Assembly (NCBI GenBank): GCA_938005545.1 | Contig: CALKXV010000035.1 | Coordinates: 1-52,485 of the forward strand | Source of the DNA: an uncultured Paracoccaceae bacterium | GTDB taxonomy: Bacteria > Pseudomonadota > Alphaproteobacteria > Rhodobacterales > Rhodobacteraceae | Length of the DNA stretch: 52,485 nucleotides | Reading direction: 5' to 3' | Part shown: positions 45,264 through 52,485 of the stretch, in pieces | How positions within the stretch are numbered: the first letter of the stretch is position 1 | How the letters are laid out: every line of letters begins with the position of its first letter | The notes under the pieces: model-generated | Databases searched by the model: none | Seen by the model: the letters and a program-made list of their open reading frames with translations, nothing else | Told to the model about the DNA's origin: nothing | Position numbers and translations under genes: made by a program

Positions 45264-45800
45264 TTAGCGACGACGATCCCGCCGGTTTGACATCGGCTGA
45301 AACGCTACACCCACGTGGGCTTCGCAATAGGGCTTGCCCTGTTGCACGGCGAGGCCACAGAACCAGAAATCATCCGTCGCAGGATCGCCGATTGGCCATT
45401 TGCAGGTGCGTTCGGTCAATTCCATCAGCGTGATTTTCTTCGCGCCTTTTTCGACTTCGCGCACGGTTGCAAGCGCTTCGGGGCTGATTTCATTGGCCGA
45501 CGGCTGTGGTGGCAACGGCTGACCCGCAGGAACGATGGGTTTGCGCGGTGTGACCGTGACTTCGATAACCTTGTCTTCGGGCCTAACGGCCTTCTTCGGC
45601 TTGGCCGCCGCAGGTTTCGCAGGCTTCTTTTCCGGTGCGGGCGCCGATGCACCTGCACGGTTCGACAGGCCAAGACGATGCACTTTGCCAATCACCGCAT
45701 TTCGGGTGACGCCGCCAAGCTCTTTTGCGATCTGGCTGGCCGACTGACCCTCAGACCACATTTTCTTCAAAGTCTCTACGCGCTCGTCCGTCCACGACAT
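45264..45800 (-). CDS. gcrA: Cell cycle regulator GcrA
   Basis: A 178-residue alphaproteobacterial regulator that binds sigma-70 and activates promoters carrying CcrM-methylated GANTC sites. The N-terminus MSWTDERVETLKKMW and SASQIAKELGGVTRNAVIGKV (about 21-41) are diagnostic. A Lys/Pro/Ala-rich linker (about 55-80) leads to a conserved C-terminus with CKWPIGDP and FCGLAVQQGKPYCEAH. ATG at 45800 follows AGGA; the frame to 45845 is rejected. I saw no GANTC site close upstream. Confidence 0.95.
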   Translation of the reverse strand: MSWTDERVETLKKMWSEGQSASQIAKELGGVTRNAVIGKVHRLGLSNRAGASAPAPEKKPAKPAAAKPKKAVRPEDKVIEVTVTPRKPIVPAGQPLPPQPSANEISPEALATVREVEKGAKKITLMELTERTCKWPIGDPATDDFWFCGLAVQQGKPYCEAHVGVAFQPMSNRRDRRR

Positions 45801-46144
45801 CGAAAATTCCTGCCTTTTGCTGCGAACCCTTATTCTAATCACCACAAGCGGCGATACAAGGGCTCGGGCGACCGTCTACATCAATCTCTACAGAAATGTC
45901 ACTGGCTATTTGTGTCGCCACCTCTGGTGACCGATCAGGGTAAACGTGGGCTTAAAAGCACAAGAAAACACTTCCCCTATTGGCTCCTTTGGCCTATTCA
46001 GCCGCTCATGACGTATTTTGTGACCCTCACATCCCGACGCCGACGCTAATTTTGCGTCCACGTTTCTACGTCTAGATCCCTCGCAACGTTGACTTGGCCA
46101 GCCTCCGCTGGCACGTCTAACCTTCTGTTAAAAGGAAAATTCCG
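45801..46144. other. Divergent gcrA-argD intergenic region, 344 bases
   Basis: Should hold both promoters. GCCAGC-CTCC-GCTGGC (46097-46112) is a perfect hairpin about 32 bases before the argD ATG. GACGC-TAATTTT-GCGTC (46042-46058) is a second small hairpin. No ORF with a ribosome site and no recognisable RNA family. Confidence 0.4.
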
Positions 46145-47320
46145 ATGATCCCGTCGATCCTGCCCACCTATAACCGTGCGCCTTTGAACTTTGTCAAAGG
46201 TGAAGGCTGTTGGCTGACCGAGGCGGATGGGCGACGTTTTCTTGATCTTGGCTCCGGCATTGCGGTCACGTTATTGGGCCATGCGCATCCCGCTTTGGTC
46301 GACGCGCTGACGAAACAGGCCAATGCGCTCTGGCATGTGTCGAACCTTTATCAAATCCCCGGACAACAGGCATTGGCCGACCAATTGGTCGATGCAACCT
46401 TCGCTGACACCGTCTTTTTCACCAATTCTGGCACGGAAGCCTGTGAATTGGCGATCAAAATGGCGCGGAAGTACTGGTATGAGAAAGGTGAAGCCGATCG
46501 CATCGAAATCCTTGCTTTCGAGGGGTGCTTCCATGGTCGCTCAACCGCTGCAATCGCGGCGTCGGGCGCTGAAAAGATGGTGCAGGGTTTCGGCCCGGTT
46601 CTGCCCGGTTTCACACAACTGCCGTTTGGCGATCATGAGGCGCTGCGCGCGGCCGTCACCGACAAAACCGCCGCAATCATGATCGAACCCGTCCAGGGCG
46701 AAGGCGGGATCATGCCCTTGCCAGACGCATGTCTGAAGGGGTTACGCGACGTTTGTGACGAAACAGGCGCGCTTTTGATCGCAGACGAAGTGCAATGCGG
46801 CATGGGGCGTACGGGCAAACTCTTTGCCCACGAATGGGCTGGCATCACCCCAGACATCATGATGGTCGCCAAAGGCATCGGCGGCGGCTTTCCGTTGGGC
46901 GCGGTTCTGGCCACTGAAAATGCGGCATCCGGCATGGTCGCAGGCACCCACGGCTCAACCTATGGCGGCAATCCCTTGGCCATGTCGGTCGGCAATGCGG
47001 TGATGAACATTGTGACAGAAGACGCCTTTCTGGCCGAGGTAAACCGCAAAGCCGGCGCGCTTCGCCAGAAACTGGAAAGTTTGATTGCCGAACACCCGGA
47101 CGTCTTTGAAACCGTGCGCGGATCTGGCCTGATGCTGGGCATCAAATGCAAAGCCACCAACATTGACGTCGTGAACGCAGGCTATGAAGCAGGCGTGATC
47201 ACCGTGCCTGCCGCCGACAATGTTATCCGATTGCTGCCCGCGCTGACCATCACAGACGACGATATTTCCGAAGCGCTGACACGGCTCGACAAGGCCGCGC
47301 GTTTGGTCAAATCAACCTGA
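46145..47320 (+). CDS. argD: Acetylornithine aminotransferase
   Basis: A 391-residue class III PLP transaminase of arginine synthesis; it may also act on succinyl-diaminopimelate. FFTNSGTEACELAIK (91-105), Asp214 in IADEVQCGMGRTG and the PLP Lys243 in MVAKGIGGGFPLGA are clear. ATG at 46145 follows AAAAGGA. argF lies 48 bases downstream on the same strand, the usual rhodobacterial pair. Confidence 0.95.
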   Translation: MIPSILPTYNRAPLNFVKGEGCWLTEADGRRFLDLGSGIAVTLLGHAHPALVDALTKQANALWHVSNLYQIPGQQALADQLVDATFADTVFFTNSGTEACELAIKMARKYWYEKGEADRIEILAFEGCFHGRSTAAIAASGAEKMVQGFGPVLPGFTQLPFGDHEALRAAVTDKTAAIMIEPVQGEGGIMPLPDACLKGLRDVCDETGALLIADEVQCGMGRTGKLFAHEWAGITPDIMMVAKGIGGGFPLGAVLATENAASGMVAGTHGSTYGGNPLAMSVGNAVMNIVTEDAFLAEVNRKAGALRQKLESLIAEHPDVFETVRGSGLMLGIKCKATNIDVVNAGYEAGVITVPAADNVIRLLPALTITDDDISEALTRLDKAARLVKST

Positions 47321-47368
47321 TCGTCATCCTTTAGCACCTTAAAAACACGCGCTCGAAAGCAACGCACC

Positions 47369-48295
47369 ATGACCCATTTCCTTGATATCCACAAAACCGA
47401 CGCCAGCGCGCTGCGGGACATTCTGACAAAAGCTCAAGCCATGAAGGACGCGCGCCTCGGCCAGCCGAAAGGCACGCCCGACAAAGATGCCGCACTGGAA
47501 GGCCGGATGGTTGCGCTGATTTTCGAAAAGCCCTCAACCCGCACCCGTGTTTCGTTTGACGTGGGCGTCCGACAGTTGGGCGGCGAAACTTTGGTGCTGA
47601 CCGGCAGTGAAATGCAATTGGGCCACGGCGAAACCATTGGCGATACTGCGCAGGTTCTGTCCCGCTATGTCGATCTGATCATGATCAGAACCTTCGAAGA
47701 AGATGCGCTTTTAGAACTGGCCGACCACGCAACGGTGCCGGTGATCAACGGGCTGACCAACCGCACCCATCCCTGCCAGATCATGGCCGACGTCATGACA
47801 TTCGAAGAACATCGCGGGTCGATCAAAGGCAAAAAGGTGGTCTGGGCGGGCGACGGAAACAACGTCTGCGCCTCGTTCTTGCATGCCGCCGGACAGTTTG
47901 GATTTGATATGGTGTTCACGGGCCCGGAAACCCTTGATCCCGAGGCGGAATTCGTCGAACTGGCCCGATCCAAGGGAGTGTCGGTCGACGTGATCCGCGA
48001 TCCTGTTCAGGCCGTGCAAGGCGCCGATCTGGTGGTCGCCGACACTTGGGTTTCGATGCACGACAGCCTGACCACAAAGGAACGGCGTCACAATCAGCTT
48101 GGTCCTTATCAGGTCAACGCTGAACTGATGAGCCATGCCAAACCCGACGCTTTGTTCATGCATTGTCTGCCCGCACACCGGGGCGAAGAAGCCACGAACG
48201 AAGTCATGGACAGCGCGAATTCGGTGATCTTTGACGAAGCTGAAAACCGGTTGCACGCCCAAAAAGCGATCATGCGGTATTGTCTCGGTCTCTGA
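47369..48295 (+). CDS. argF: Ornithine carbamoyltransferase
   Basis: A 308-residue enzyme forming citrulline from ornithine and carbamoyl phosphate. The carbamoyl-phosphate motif STRTR is at 56-60, HPCQ follows in [15 protein letters not shown], and the ornithine-binding [10 protein letters not shown] lies near 266-275. Full length. Co-transcribed with argD. Confidence 0.96.
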   Translation: MTHFLDIHKTDASALRDILTKAQAMKDARLGQPKGTPDKDAALEGRMVALIFEKPSTRTRVSFDVGVRQLGGETLVLTGSEMQLGHGETIGDTAQVLSRYVDLIMIRTFEEDALLELADHATVPVINGLTNRTHPCQIMADVMTFEEHRGSIKGKKVVWAGDGNNVCASFLHAAGQFGFDMVFTGPETLDPEAEFVELARSKGVSVDVIRDPVQAVQGADLVVADTWVSMHDSLTTKERRHNQLGPYQVNAELMSHAKPDALFMHCLPAHRGEEATNEVMDSANSVIFDEAENRLHAQKAIMRYCLGL

Positions 48296-48350
48296 TGGAT
48301 CACGCAAATTTCGCGATTTCTGATGCGATTCCCGTGGATTTCCCCCTAAG

Positions 48351-48391
48351 TTAGCCTTTCTAATGACACATTAGTTTGGCTTATTTATATC
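48351..48391 (+). promoter_or_regulatory. Promoter with operator palindrome over the -35 box
   Basis: TTAGCC-TTT-CTAATG-ACA-CATTAG-TTT-GGCTTA (48351-48383) is a 33-bp interrupted palindrome with 11 of 12 half-site pairs matching. Its centre covers ATGACA (48363-48368), a good -35, with TATATC (48386-48391) 17 bases on. This looks like a repressor-controlled promoter reading towards the gene at 48643. Confidence 0.55.
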
Positions 48392-48510
48392 TATGGAACG
48401 ACGCCTGTGTGTGTTGGGCGAAGGTTTCTCAGTGTGTACGACGTGAGTGGTTGTAACGAGTTTCTGTTGTTTTCCCTGATCAATGGCATCTGCCTTGGAT
48501 CAACATTTGT

Positions 48511-48554
48511 GCCACCGTTTCGCTAAAAACATCCCTTGGACGCGAAACGGTGGC
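48511..48554 (+). other. 13-bp inverted repeat in the leader
   Basis: GCCACCGTTTCGC (48511-48523) and GCGAAACGGTGGC (48542-48554) pair perfectly around an 18-base loop. It lies in the roughly 245-base predicted leader before the gene at 48643. The 347-base stretch 48296-48642 holds no credible ORF otherwise. Confidence 0.5.
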
Positions 48555-48642
48555 GGGGAAACCGCAAGGTGCGTTTTGTTTTCGCGCTGGTATACTCCTT
48601 TTTAGCTGATCATTATTCAGATCATTTGGAAGGATTTGCGCG

Positions 48643-49473
48643 ATGTTGGTATTTGAACATTCATTGGCCCGGTTCGCTGTCTGGAATTTGGCAGGGAATA
48701 CGCCGTTTTCACCGGGTGTTGGAATTAACGAAACAAGCGCAAAAGCTGAAAACCAGGCCAAGGGTTTGGCGCTTCTTGACGCTGATTTCGTCACCTTGGT
48801 CGAAGTGTCGCCGATTTCTCATATCACATGGCTGGCAAACCGATTGGCCGACTTTGGCTTGACCTATTCCGTTACAATTGACGAACAACCCGATAGCCAT
48901 TTGCACATCGGATATCTGCATAAACCCGGCATCGACGTGAAAAACCCCCGTTTTATTCCAGGGTCGCAAGGTAGTTACGTCGGCGGTCGGCAAGCCTATG
49001 CGGTCGACGTGGAAATCGGCCGGAAATTCGACGCAACCGTCATCGGCGTGCATTTAAAATCGGGACGCGACAAACCCAATCAGGATTTGCGCGACACCCA
49101 ATGTCAGGTGATTGGTGACTGGATGACCGATCTGCAAACCCAACCCGGATACAAGCGCGACACGATCGCTTTGATGGGTGACTTCAACATGATCCCGGGC
49201 CAAGACGTCAGCAATTTCTCGCGCCTTGGCGGCGACGATGTGATGGACTTTGTGTCGTGCTGGGATCTCCAGGATCGGTTCTCGCATATTCTGAAAAAGG
49301 GCCGCGCCAACTTGTTGGATGGTTTCGCCGTTTCTCGAAAATTTTCAACAGATTACGTCCGTGGTTCGCTCCGTTTGTTCCCCATGCACTGGACCCTTGA
49401 TATGGGCCGCGAAAAGTTCCGCGAGGAAGTCTCCGACCACCTGCCGTTCGTTGCGTCCTTCAAATTGTTTTGA
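48643..49473 (+). CDS. Endonuclease/exonuclease/phosphatase family protein
   Basis: A 276-residue DNase I-like fold hydrolase. Metal and catalytic motifs occur in order: AVWNLAGN, LVEVS, IGVHLKSGRD, MGDFNMIPG and VSDHLPF. Substrate could be DNA, phosphoinositide-like or other phosphodiesters. There is no signal peptide, so it is cytoplasmic. ATG at 48643 with GGAAGGA upstream. The preceding promoter and leader suggest specific regulation. Confidence 0.85.
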   Translation: MLVFEHSLARFAVWNLAGNTPFSPGVGINETSAKAENQAKGLALLDADFVTLVEVSPISHITWLANRLADFGLTYSVTIDEQPDSHLHIGYLHKPGIDVKNPRFIPGSQGSYVGGRQAYAVDVEIGRKFDATVIGVHLKSGRDKPNQDLRDTQCQVIGDWMTDLQTQPGYKRDTIALMGDFNMIPGQDVSNFSRLGGDDVMDFVSCWDLQDRFSHILKKGRANLLDGFAVSRKFSTDYVRGSLRLFPMHWTLDMGREKFREEVSDHLPFVASFKLF

Positions 49474-49539
49474 AGACCAAACACTCAAGGATTGGGAAGC
49501 ACATGGAAGTTTCCGCCGGTTTATGCTAGGGTGCGTACC

Positions 49540-49812
49540 ATGCGAATACTTGCCGTCATAACCACCCTGTTCATCGCCATGCCGCTTCACGCTCAGGAAG
49601 AGCAAGGGCGCGACCTGATGACCGAGGCCTTACGTCTTTTCATGAAAGGCCTCATGGACGAAATGGAGCCTGCGGTGGATGGCTTGGAAAGCTTCCTGCA
49701 AGATCTGAACGGCTATCACGCACCCCAAATCATGCCAAATGGCGATATCCTGATCCGACGCAAATCGCCCGAGGAACTCGGTGAAACGGAAGATGGCGAA
49801 ATCGAACTTTAG
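49540..49812 (+). CDS. Small secreted acidic protein
   Basis: A 90-residue protein. Signal peptide 1-18 (MRILAVITTLFIAMPLHA, cleaved after AHA-like LHA) leaves a mature acidic, helical domain of about 70 residues with PQIMPNGDILIRRK near the end. Similar proteins are widespread in Rhodobacterales but uncharacterised; some carry an AAA+ label in databases that the sequence does not support, since no Walker motif exists. ATG at 49540 was chosen over an in-frame start at 49492 to give the signal peptide. Confidence 0.7.
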   Translation: MRILAVITTLFIAMPLHAQEEQGRDLMTEALRLFMKGLMDEMEPAVDGLESFLQDLNGYHAPQIMPNGDILIRRKSPEELGETEDGEIEL

Positions 49813-49953
49813 CAGATACCGTTGAAAACGCTGTTTCGAAAGACTTTGCCATTCGGGTTAATTGTCCTTTAGCGAAGCATTGAAAATCTTGTGGCTGCGC
49901 AATCCAAGCTCTAATCTCCACGCAATGTCCGCATTCCGAAATTCCCGAGCAGG

Positions 49954-51501
49954 TTAACGTCCCTTAATGGCCAATTCGACGTCGCCCAGAGCTGCGGCTA
50001 AGGCATTCAATCGTGCCTCGGCCACTTCACCATAAAGATCACGAGTGCCGGGAACCAAATGCAATTCCAATCGGCCCTTTTTGGGGAAATACCGCAACGT
50101 TCCCATTTTTTCATTCTCCGAAGCCGTCAACATCGCACCGAACCGCAGGGCCTTGCCAAGAATTTCCGCCCGCTTCATTTCCGTTTCGCTGAGCAGCTCA
50201 AACAGATCCTGAAAGGGCGACGCCTCACGATTGTTCTTGTACCGATGCAACAAGGCGACGCCCAGAAACACGCGCTCCGAATGGGTCATGCCCCCCAGAT
50301 TGGCGCGCGTGACCTCGTCAAAACACACCTCGTGACGATAATCGGGATGCGCGCGCCAGCTGACGTCATGCAAAAGACAGGCCGCCTTGATCAAACGTTT
50401 GTCCAGCCCGCCGCGACCCGAAAACAGCGGCAAAACGAATTCATAAAGCCGCCGCCCGAACCCCGGCATCCGCGCATCCTTGGATTCTGCAAAACGGCAG
50501 GCTTCGATCAGGGGATCACGATCGCGCAGACGTTGCGGCATCTGTTCATACAACATGCCCTCGCGAATGCCGTAACTTGAAACCGCAATGTCGTGCGGTT
50601 TGAATTCGCGCACCAGATGTTTCAACACCTGCGCCGCCAAAGGCACCAAAGCCATCCGGCTTTCGCCCAAACCCGTGCGCGCGCGTAACTCTTCGGTGTC
50701 TGTGTCTTCGATGTAATCTATCGTGGCATAAACCGATTTCCGGCTCATCCGATATTCGTGCAGCACAGCCAAGGGATAGCCGCGGCGATCCATGTCGATC
50801 CGCGCAATCGCGCGCCACGATCCGCCCACCAGAAACAAGCGATCTTCCTGCGGGCCCATAGTTTTGGCCAGCGCACGGATTTCGTCCTGTAGATGGGTTT
50901 TCAGCCCCTTCTTGCCGCCTTTAACTGTCTTAAGCCGTTGGGGGCCCAGCTTCGAAGACAGCCGTTTGCCCACCTCGCCATCGTACAATTCGGCCAATTC
51001 CATGGACGAGCCGCCGATGTCACAGACCAGCCCGTAAGCACCTGGCCATCCCAGCAAAACGCCTTGCGCCGATAGCCGGGCTTCTTCTTCGCCGTCGATC
51101 ACCCAAAGCCGTAATCCGGTTTCGGCAAAGACTTCGTCGCGAAAATCCGGCCCGTCGCTTGCTTCCCGCACCGCTGCCGTTGCCACCGCCGTCAAAGGTG
51201 GCAACCCCATGGCCTCGGCCAAACCTTGAAAGCGTTTCAAAGCCGACATGGCCCGTTCGCGACCTTCGGGGTTCAATCGACCGGTGTCGGCCAAACCCGT
51301 TCCAAGCCCCGCCATCACTTTTTCATTGAAGAAATATGCAGGTGATCGCGCCGCGCCGTCAAAAACCACCATACGAACCGAGTTTGATCCGACGTCAACA
51401 ACACCAACCCGAGACAAAGCCCGCGCTTGCGCATCTTCGAACAACGGGCGTCCAAACGGCCCCCAGTCGTCGTTTGTGGCCGCGTCACCCGTGCCGTCCA
51501 T
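49954..51501 (-). CDS. ppx: Exopolyphosphatase / pppGpp phosphohydrolase family
   Basis: A 515-residue Ppx/GppA enzyme that degrades polyphosphate, and possibly pppGpp. ASKHA motifs VGVVDVGSNSVRMVVFDG and VCDIGGSSMEL are clear, and the C-terminal half carries an HD-like helical domain (CLLHDVSWRAHPDYRHE). I chose ATG at 51501 because GAGGAGA lies 6 bases upstream; ATG at 51588 lacks a ribosome site. It shares a 130-base gap with the divergent enoyl-CoA hydratase gene. Confidence 0.92.
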   Translation of the reverse strand: MDGTGDAATNDDWGPFGRPLFEDAQARALSRVGVVDVGSNSVRMVVFDGAARSPAYFFNEKVMAGLGTGLADTGRLNPEGRERAMSALKRFQGLAEAMGLPPLTAVATAAVREASDGPDFRDEVFAETGLRLWVIDGEEEARLSAQGVLLGWPGAYGLVCDIGGSSMELAELYDGEVGKRLSSKLGPQRLKTVKGGKKGLKTHLQDEIRALAKTMGPQEDRLFLVGGSWRAIARIDMDRRGYPLAVLHEYRMSRKSVYATIDYIEDTDTEELRARTGLGESRMALVPLAAQVLKHLVREFKPHDIAVSSYGIREGMLYEQMPQRLRDRDPLIEACRFAESKDARMPGFGRRLYEFVLPLFSGRGGLDKRLIKAACLLHDVSWRAHPDYRHEVCFDEVTRANLGGMTHSERVFLGVALLHRYKNNREASPFQDLFELLSETEMKRAEILGKALRFGAMLTASENEKMGTLRYFPKKGRLELHLVPGTRDLYGEVAEARLNALAAALGDVELAIKGR

Positions 51502-51631
51502 CGCCGTCTCCTCGATCTTGGCGAAGACTGCACTGGGGCGGGGGGTGCGGTCAATAAAAGGATCGGGTGGACATTTGTCGGCTTTCATCTGAACGTCGCC
51601 CACGAAACAGCGCGAACCATAGGGCCAGATT

Positions 51632-52435
51632 ATGCAGAATATCGACACCTTAGACGTTGAAAACCTTCGACTGACCGACACCGGCGATGGTGTTGTCGAG
51701 GTCACATTGGCACGCGAAGCCAAGCGCAATGCGTTGAATGCCCAAACCATCGAAGAACTTATCGAGGTATTCTCAAAGCTGCCCCGAATGGGTGCGCGCG
51801 CGGTGATCCTGTCCGGTGACGGCGATCATTTCTCGGCCGGGCTCGATCTGGTCGAACACCACAAAGAAGACCGGCGCCCCGAAGACTTCATGCACATCTG
51901 CCTGCGCTGGCACGAAGCGTTCAACAAAATGGAATACGGCGGCGTCCCAATCATCGCTGCGCTACAAGGCGCAGTTGTTGGTGGCGGTCTGGAGCTGGCC
52001 AGTTCGGCGCATGTCCGGGTCATGGACCAAACCGCCTACTTTGCCCTGCCCGAAGGTCAGCGCGGCTTGTTCACAGGCGGCGGCGCGACCATTCGCGTGA
52101 CCGACCTCGTCGGGAAATCCCGTATGATCGATATGATGCTGACAGGTCGTGTCTATCAAGGGGCCGAAGCCATGGACGTCGGTCTTGTTCAATATAGCGT
52201 CGAAGGTTCCAGCCTTGAGGCCGCCATGGACCTGGCCCGCAAAGCTGCGCAAAATCTGCCGCTCTCGAATTTCGCGATCTGCTCTGCGGTCAGCCACATG
52301 CAAAACATGTCCGCCATGGATGCCGCCTATGCCGAAGCGGTGGTCGCTGGCGTGGTCAACACCCAACCCGACGCCCGCGCACGCTTGGCCGCATTCGCCG
52401 ACAAAAGCGCCGCCCGCGTCCGCCCCAATGGCTAG
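51632..52435 (+). CDS. Enoyl-CoA hydratase/isomerase family protein
   Basis: A 267-residue crotonase-fold protein. Oxyanion-hole segments [11 protein letters not shown] (about 67-77) and [17 protein letters not shown] are present. [13 protein letters not shown] supplies the expected acidic residue region, although the second catalytic glutamate of true hydratases is not evident, so the reaction may differ. ATG at 51632 has a weak AGGG site. A hairpin follows the stop. Confidence 0.88.
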   Translation: MQNIDTLDVENLRLTDTGDGVVEVTLAREAKRNALNAQTIEELIEVFSKLPRMGARAVILSGDGDHFSAGLDLVEHHKEDRRPEDFMHICLRWHEAFNKMEYGGVPIIAALQGAVVGGGLELASSAHVRVMDQTAYFALPEGQRGLFTGGGATIRVTDLVGKSRMIDMMLTGRVYQGAEAMDVGLVQYSVEGSSLEAAMDLARKAAQNLPLSNFAICSAVSHMQNMSAMDAAYAEAVVAGVVNTQPDARARLAAFADKSAARVRPNG

Positions 52436-52444
52436 TGTACTCTA

Positions 52445-52471
52445 GTCTAGAGCCGAATTTCGGTTCTAGAC
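52445..52471 (+). terminator. Hairpin after the crotonase-family gene
   Basis: GTCTAGAGCCGAA (52445-52457) and TTCGGTTCTAGAC (52459-52471) pair over 13 bp with one G-T wobble around a single base. No T run follows, so it is a weak or atypical terminator. Confidence 0.45.
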
Positions 52472-52485
52472 CGCCACCCTAGGCC

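Noticed and set aside
1-52485. CRISPR array, prophage, toxin-antitoxin or defence island
   Set aside because: No regularly spaced repeats, phage structural genes, integrase or recognisable defence protein were seen on either strand.

Overview
The window looks like a chromosomal segment of an alphaproteobacterium of the order Rhodobacterales (Roseobacter/Rhodobacter group). Pointers are an Irr-type Fur regulator divergent from fabA, a GcrA cell-cycle regulator, a division and cell wall (dcw) cluster in the rhodobacterial order with a DUF6524-like gene between mraY and murD, a long mraZ leader with a strong terminator like the UpsM sRNA locus of Rhodobacter sphaeroides, and two secreted proteins with VPLPA-CTERM tails. 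Most of the window is densely packed core metabolism. I see no CRISPR array, prophage, intact insertion sequence, tRNA or rRNA. All identifications come from reading motifs and recalling families; no search was run.

Layout. 1-2600: a small secreted SNase-like protein, fabA, irr and an HMCES/YedK-type SRAP protein. 2.9-5.2 kb: a spondin-domain VPLPA-CTERM protein converging on the rpsF-rpsR-rplI operon. 5.3-10.4 kb: a membrane protein, an M50 metalloprotease, a class V aminotransferase, a BadF-type sugar kinase and a photolyase. 10.4-20.6 kb: an AT-rich gap, the UpsM-like leader RNA, then mraZ-rsmH-ftsL-ftsI-murE-murF-mraY-DUF6524-murD, mostly with 1-4 base overlaps. The cluster stops after murD, where ftsW, murG and murC would normally follow. 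In their place lie a 158-bp MITE-like element with a 4-bp target duplication and a small orphan membrane protein gene.

21.3-29.5 kb: tal, lysE-family exporter, priA, yceI with cytochrome b561, an MFS transporter, msrA, prmA and a small membrane protein. 29.6-32.7 kb: a valine-degradation operon (acyl-CoA dehydrogenase, 3-hydroxyisobutyryl-CoA hydrolase, 3-hydroxyisobutyrate dehydrogenase). 33.1-39.6 kb: a second VPLPA-CTERM protein and the yejABEF peptide importer. 39.8-45.8 kb: membrane cytochrome c, pheA, a GFA-family protein, an acetolactate-synthase-like enzyme, an FMN reductase, a GntR/FadR regulator and gcrA. 46.1-52.4 kb: argD-argF, an endonuclease/exonuclease/phosphatase-fold protein behind a palindrome-centred promoter, a small secreted protein, ppx and an enoyl-CoA hydratase.

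The signals most worth a second look are non-coding: the attenuated dcw leader, the MITE at the dcw break point, two copies of one hairpin repeat downstream of mraY and yejE, and several palindromic operator candidates. I found no convincing new multi-gene defence or metabolic system.
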